Source: Cohnella rhizoplanae (GTDB lineage: Bacteria; Bacillota; Bacilli; Paenibacillales; Paenibacillaceae). From it: a DNA stretch of 64,000 bases. The DNA lies in the NCBI RefSeq assembly GCF_948329515.1, contig NZ_CAOJCN010000003.1:1-64000 (forward strand), read 5' to 3'. Below, piece by piece: positions 60,453-64,000 of the stretch (the first letter of the stretch is position 1; each line of letters opens with the position of its first letter). The notes beneath the pieces were generated by a model. It ran no database searches. It was not told the DNA's origin and saw only the letters and a list, made by a program, of their open reading frames with translations. Position numbers and translations under genes: made by a program.

Positions 60453-62519
60453 ATGGCACGCAAACTGGAGGCCGATCGATTCGCGCTCGGCGTCTGCTAT
60501 TATCCCGAGCAGTGGGACGAGAAGCTATGGGCGGACGATTACCGCCGCATGAAGGAGATGGGCATCGACGTCGTCCGGGTGGGGGAATTCGCCTGGACGA
60601 TCTTCGAGCCGGCGGACGGCGCGTTCGAGTTCGGTCTGTTCGACCGCGCGCTCGACCTGGCTCATGCGCACGGTCTGCAGGTCATCATGGGCACGCCGAC
60701 CGCGACGCCGCCGGCCTGGCTCACGCAGGCGCATCCTGAAGTGCTGAATAAGACGCAGGACGGCCTGGCCTATCATCACGGCATGCGCCGCCACTATACG
60801 TACAATTCGGCCGTATACCGCGAGTACTGCGCGCGGATCGTGCGCCGGATGGCCGAGCATTACGCGAGGCATCCCGCCATCGTCGGCTGGCAGATCGACA
60901 ACGAGCTTAACTGCGAGACGGACGTTTTTTACGCGGATGCGGACCACGACGCTTTCCGGGCTTGGTGCCGGGAAAAGTACGGAACGCTGGGCGCGCTTAA
61001 CGAGGCTTGGGGCGCCGTGTTCTGGAGCCAGACCTATACCGCGTGGGAGCAAGTGCATCTCACGCGCAAGACGGCTGCGGGATCCCCCAATCCGCATCAG
61101 GCGCTCGACGAGAAGCGGTTCATCTCGGACAGCGCGATCTCGTTCGCCAAGCTGCAGTCGGACATTCTGCGGGAGGTCGCGCCGCATCACTGGGTGACGA
61201 CGAACGGACTGTTCGGCAACCTGGACAGCCACCGGCTGACGGAGGAGACGCTCGACTTTTTTTCCTATGACTCCTACCCGCTGTTCTATTCGATCTTCGG
61301 GGACGCGCAGGAGCCGGAGCCGATGCGCGACCGGTGGTGGAGCCTTAATCTGTCGGGCGTGCGGGACATCTCGCCGAACTTCTGCGTTATGGAGCAGCAG
61401 GCGGGCCCCGGCGGATGGACCAACCGGATCCAGCTGCCCTCGCCTTATCCGGGCCAGATGCGGCTGTGGACGTACCAGTCGATCTTGCACGGCGCGGACA
61501 TGGTGCTTTATTTCCGCTGGCGGACCGCGAAATTCGGCACCGAGATCTACTGGCACGGACTGAACGATTATCACAACGGGCCTAACCGGAGGCTACGGGA
61601 AGCCGCGGCGGTCGGAGAGGAGCTGGGGCGGATCGGGGAACGGCTCGTCGGCCGTACCTACAAAGCGAATGTCGCGCTGCTCGAGGATTACGACAATGAA
61701 TGGGACGGCCGCCTTGATACGATGCACGGCGCCCTCCGCGGTCCGAGCCTGAGCGCATGGTACAAGCGGCTCCAGTACAGGCACATCCCCGCGGACAAGA
61801 TCAAACTGCGCCGCGACGCGACGGCGAACGGGCTGTCCGGCTATCGCCTCGCCGTCTATCCGCATCCGACGATCATGACGGAGCGGACGGCCGAGCTGCT
61901 GGAAACTTACGTTCGCGACGGCGGCATCCTGGTCCTCGGCGCGCGCACCGGCTACAAGGACGAGACCGGGCGCTGCCGGATGATGCCGTTCCCCGGCATG
62001 GCGGCGGCGCTGTGCGGCGTTCACGTCGACGACTTCACGCTCATCGCCGGAGACCGGGAGCCGGCCGACGTGGCGCTCGCCGACGGCTCGGGACGCACGT
62101 TCAAGGCGCCGCTGTTCAACGAGACGCTGACGGTGCAGGCGGAAGGGACCGAGGTCGTGGCCGCGTACGCTTCAGGCTGGTATGCCGGCCGTCCTGCGTT
62201 GACCCGGCGCAAGCTCGGACAGGGCGAGGTCTGGTACTTCGGCGCGTCCTTCTCCGAGGGAGCGGCCGAGGCGATCCTGGACCTGCTTGATCTGCCCTCC
62301 CCGGCAGCGGACTGGGGCAAGCTGCCGAGAGAGGTCGAATTCGGCATCCGGGAAGACGCGGCGGGCGGCCAGTGGGCCTACCTGCTGAACTATGCCGATC
62401 GCGAAGTCGCCTTCGAGCTCGCCCGCGACTGCGTCGACGTTCTGACCGGCGAGCGGTTGTCCGGACGCGCCGCGATGCCGGCGTTTGGCGTTCGCATTCT
62501 CGAGCCTTCTCCGCAATAA
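60453..62519 (+). CDS. Beta-galactosidase, GH42
   Basis: 688 residues with AAAGGGGG before ATG 60453. The A domain is a TIM barrel: Y-Y-P-E-Q-W-D, R-V-G-E-F-A-W, G-W-Q-I-D-N-E-L-N with the acid/base Glu151, and V-M-E-Q-Q with the nucleophile Glu314. The trimerisation (B) domain and a C-terminal beta domain follow. No signal peptide, so intracellular. GH42 enzymes remove galactose from short galacto- or arabinogalacto-oligosaccharides rather than from lactose. The preceding unknown enzyme and the following YesS-like regulator suggest one catabolic unit. Confidence 0.95.
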   Translation: MARKLEADRFALGVCYYPEQWDEKLWADDYRRMKEMGIDVVRVGEFAWTIFEPADGAFEFGLFDRALDLAHAHGLQVIMGTPTATPPAWLTQAHPEVLNKTQDGLAYHHGMRRHYTYNSAVYREYCARIVRRMAEHYARHPAIVGWQIDNELNCETDVFYADADHDAFRAWCREKYGTLGALNEAWGAVFWSQTYTAWEQVHLTRKTAAGSPNPHQALDEKRFISDSAISFAKLQSDILREVAPHHWVTTNGLFGNLDSHRLTEETLDFFSYDSYPLFYSIFGDAQEPEPMRDRWWSLNLSGVRDISPNFCVMEQQAGPGGWTNRIQLPSPYPGQMRLWTYQSILHGADMVLYFRWRTAKFGTEIYWHGLNDYHNGPNRRLREAAAVGEELGRIGERLVGRTYKANVALLEDYDNEWDGRLDTMHGALRGPSLSAWYKRLQYRHIPADKIKLRRDATANGLSGYRLAVYPHPTIMTERTAELLETYVRDGGILVLGARTGYKDETGRCRMMPFPGMAAALCGVHVDDFTLIAGDREPADVALADGSGRTFKAPLFNETLTVQAEGTEVVAAYASGWYAGRPALTRRKLGQGEVWYFGASFSEGAAEAILDLLDLPSPAADWGKLPREVEFGIREDAAGGQWAYLLNYADREVAFELARDCVDVLTGERLSGRAAMPAFGVRILEPSPQ

Positions 62520-62548
62520 CGCTTCCGCTCGCAGCTTGCATTCCGCAG

Positions 62549-62586
62549 CCCCGATCGCCTTCGGCGACCGGGGCGATTCTGTTTTT
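62549..62586 (+). terminator. Terminator after the GH42 gene
   Basis: An 11-base arm (CCCCGATCGCC with GGCGACCGGGG, one mismatch) closes on TTC, followed by CGATTCTGTTTTT. Confidence 0.7.
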
Positions 62587-62724
62587 CACCCGTCATATCC
62601 GCGCTTTTACCGATGATTCCGCGCTAGAGCAGCATTTCGAACATTGTACAGTGGAGCGCGGGGCAGGGGTATGAGATGCTGAACGTCGACGGTATATCAT
62701 CATTCCGCCGGGAGGAGATCGCCC

Positions 62725-64000
62725 GTGAAGATGCTTCAAGCGTACAAGTCCAAGAAATACCTGACGCGGATGCTGTTGTCCGTCAGCGTGTTGATGATCG
62801 TAGTTCTAATCTTCGCGTCGCTGGCGCTCCAGTACAATGCCGAGCGGAGCTCCGTCCGAATGCAGCAGGAAGCGAGCCGCAAGGTCATGAACCAGATTCA
62901 GTACAACGTCACGTACATGACGGAGGTGCTGAACAATCTGGCGTTGTCGCTATACCTGGATCCAAATATCATGCCGCTCTTCACCCTGCCCAGCTACGAC
63001 GAGATGACGGTCATCCGGTCTATGAATTCGCTGAAGCAGGCGTATTTGTCATCGTCGTTCCTGCATTCGATCATGGTGTACAACGGGTTCGACGATCAGA
63101 CGTATCCGGTGGGCCAGCTGAGCTTGAACAAGCCCGACGCCGCGATGGCCGACCGGCTCGTCTCGCTGTTGAACCGCAAGGAGAAGCTGCCCCGGATGAA
63201 GCTGATACCGATGAATTTCAGCGGACGGGAGAGACAGGTCGACTTTTTCTCGCTCGTCATCTATCAGAACTTCGGGGCGGTCAACAACGGACGCGAGAGC
63301 GCGCTGGTCCTGAACATCAAACCCGAATGGCTGTACGATAATCTGGAGTCGGTCAACGTCTTCGACGAGCCTGCGCGGTCCGGCTTGCTCATCCTGGACG
63401 CATCGGGAGAGACGATCATGTCGGGGAGCGGCGAGATGCCGTTCGACGCGGAGCTGCTCGGCGCGGAGACGGTCCGCCATGCCGGCACGGGGGCCGAAGC
63501 GTTCGGATCCTTCACGGGCAAGCTCGGCCAGGGCGACAAACAGCTCGTGACTTATATGAAGCTGCGGGATTCGGACTGGACGATCGTCAGCGTGCAGCCC
63601 TACGACGTCGTGCTCGGCGGCATACGCGAGATGCGCGCGACCTCGGTCGCGGTCATCGCCGTCGTGCTGCTGCTCGGCGTAGTGATGTCGTTCCTGATGG
63701 CGCACAAGCTGTACCGGCCGATCGAACGGCTGATCAGCCAGCTCGGCCTGAAGCCAGGCGAGACGCAGGCGAGCGACGGCGGACCGCGCGCCGGAGACGA
63801 GCTGTCGGCGGTCGCGACCGTCTACAGCTCGATGCTGCAGAAGCTCCATTGGGCGTCCAACGAGCAGGACAAGCAGAAGCGCATCGTCAAAAATTATCAT
63901 CTCCGCACGCTCGTGGCCAACAGCCCGTCGCTGTCGCGCGAAGAGTTTCTGGACAATATCGAATTGAACGGCCTGCAGATCGATCCCGACGGGCCGTACC
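62725..64000 (+). CDS. Membrane-bound sensor/AraC-type regulator, YesS-like (partial)
   Basis: GTG 62725 follows GGAGGAG by seven bases; ATG 62731 is the alternative. The frame stays open to the window end (425 codons). A membrane helix at about 15-37 is followed by an external sensor region of ~250 residues with a Cache-like pattern (L-V-L-N-I-K-P-E-W-L, G-L-L-I-L-D-A-S-G), a second helix at about 305-325, and H-K-L-Y-R-P-I-E-R-L, a HAMP-like start. No histidine-kinase box is seen after it; Y-H-L-R-T-L-V-A-N-S-P-S-L is the start of the YesS-type cytoplasmic region, which in full-length members ends in an AraC helix-turn-helix. That end lies outside the window, so the last step is inferred. 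Confidence 0.75.
   Translation, partial: MKMLQAYKSKKYLTRMLLSVSVLMIVVLIFASLALQYNAERSSVRMQQEASRKVMNQIQYNVTYMTEVLNNLALSLYLDPNIMPLFTLPSYDEMTVIRSMNSLKQAYLSSSFLHSIMVYNGFDDQTYPVGQLSLNKPDAAMADRLVSLLNRKEKLPRMKLIPMNFSGRERQVDFFSLVIYQNFGAVNNGRESALVLNIKPEWLYDNLESVNVFDEPARSGLLILDASGETIMSGSGEMPFDAELLGAETVRHAGTGAEAFGSFTGKLGQGDKQLVTYMKLRDSDWTIVSVQPYDVVLGGIREMRATSVAVIAVVLLLGVVMSFLMAHKLYRPIERLISQLGLKPGETQASDGGPRAGDELSAVATVYSSMLQKLHWASNEQDKQKRIVKNYHLRTLVANSPSLSREEFLDNIELNGLQIDPDGPY

Overview
The window looks like a chromosomal segment of an endospore-forming, Gram-positive Paenibacillaceae bacterium (Cohnella/Paenibacillus type; this is an inference). The supporting signs are: GerA-family germinant receptor genes, a YjcZ-type 30-residue peptide, YesM/YesN-type regulators, Lpl-type sugar transporters, YhaO/YhaN, YkvI and YkoP-like genes, GGAGG-type ribosome sites and generally GC-rich DNA. 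There is no CRISPR array, insertion sequence or recognisable prophage gene. Most of it is ordinary core and accessory chromosome.

Layout. 1-10.9 kb: end of a nucleotide cyclase gene, an NHL-repeat exported protein, a membrane-anchored L,D-transpeptidase, pyrD, a small alarmone synthetase, an rRNA pseudouridine synthase coupled to a HAD phosphatase, a YjcZ peptide, and a leftward pair (diguanylate cyclase and NOL1/NOP2/Sun rRNA methyltransferase). 11-17 kb: a glycosyltransferase and the yhaO-yhaN nuclease/ATPase pair. 17-21 kb: a YkvI membrane protein, a lipoprotein, xpt, two small unknown genes and two identical tRNA-Leu(CAG) genes. 21-31.7 kb: a visibly AT-richer sugar-catabolism block. It has two sugar permeases read leftward and, read rightward, a YesM-type kinase, a YesN-type regulator, a solute-binding lipoprotein and a 1051-residue heparinase II/III-like polysaccharide lyase. 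A near-identical 29-bp element precedes both the permease pair and the binding-protein gene. 31.8-36 kb: a GH51 arabinofuranosidase divergent from its probable AraC regulator, a YkoP-like gene and a GGDEF gene preceded by an 18-codon ORF. 36-41 kb: a gerAA-AB-AC operon read leftward and a polysaccharide deacetylase.

41-46.4 kb: a third identical tRNA-Leu, a CRP-like regulator with an unusual N-terminal domain, an ANT(6)-like nucleotidyltransferase, and a D,D-carboxypeptidase next to an OmpR/sensor-kinase pair. 46.4-46.8 kb: eight tandem ~52-bp units, each able to fold into hairpins. 47-53 kb: a metal-homeostasis block. A lone His-rich ZnuA-like binding protein and a COG0523 (YciC-like) GTPase each have a Zur-type operator. 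The complete TroA/Mnt-type ABC operon between them has an MntR-type operator instead. 53-56.7 kb: a LysR regulator and metE. 56.7-57.2 kb: a two-level 91-bp-period repeat and what looks like the frameshifted tail of a lost gene. 57.2-64 kb: paired fluoride channels, a large unrecognised (probably helical-barrel) protein coupled to a GH42 beta-galactosidase, and the start of a membrane-bound YesS-like regulator that runs off the window.

The most useful leads are the shared operator tying the lyase locus together, the Zn/Mn operator split, the two non-coding repeat arrays, the translationally coupled 18-codon ORF, and the CRP fusion. I did not find a clearly new multi-gene system.
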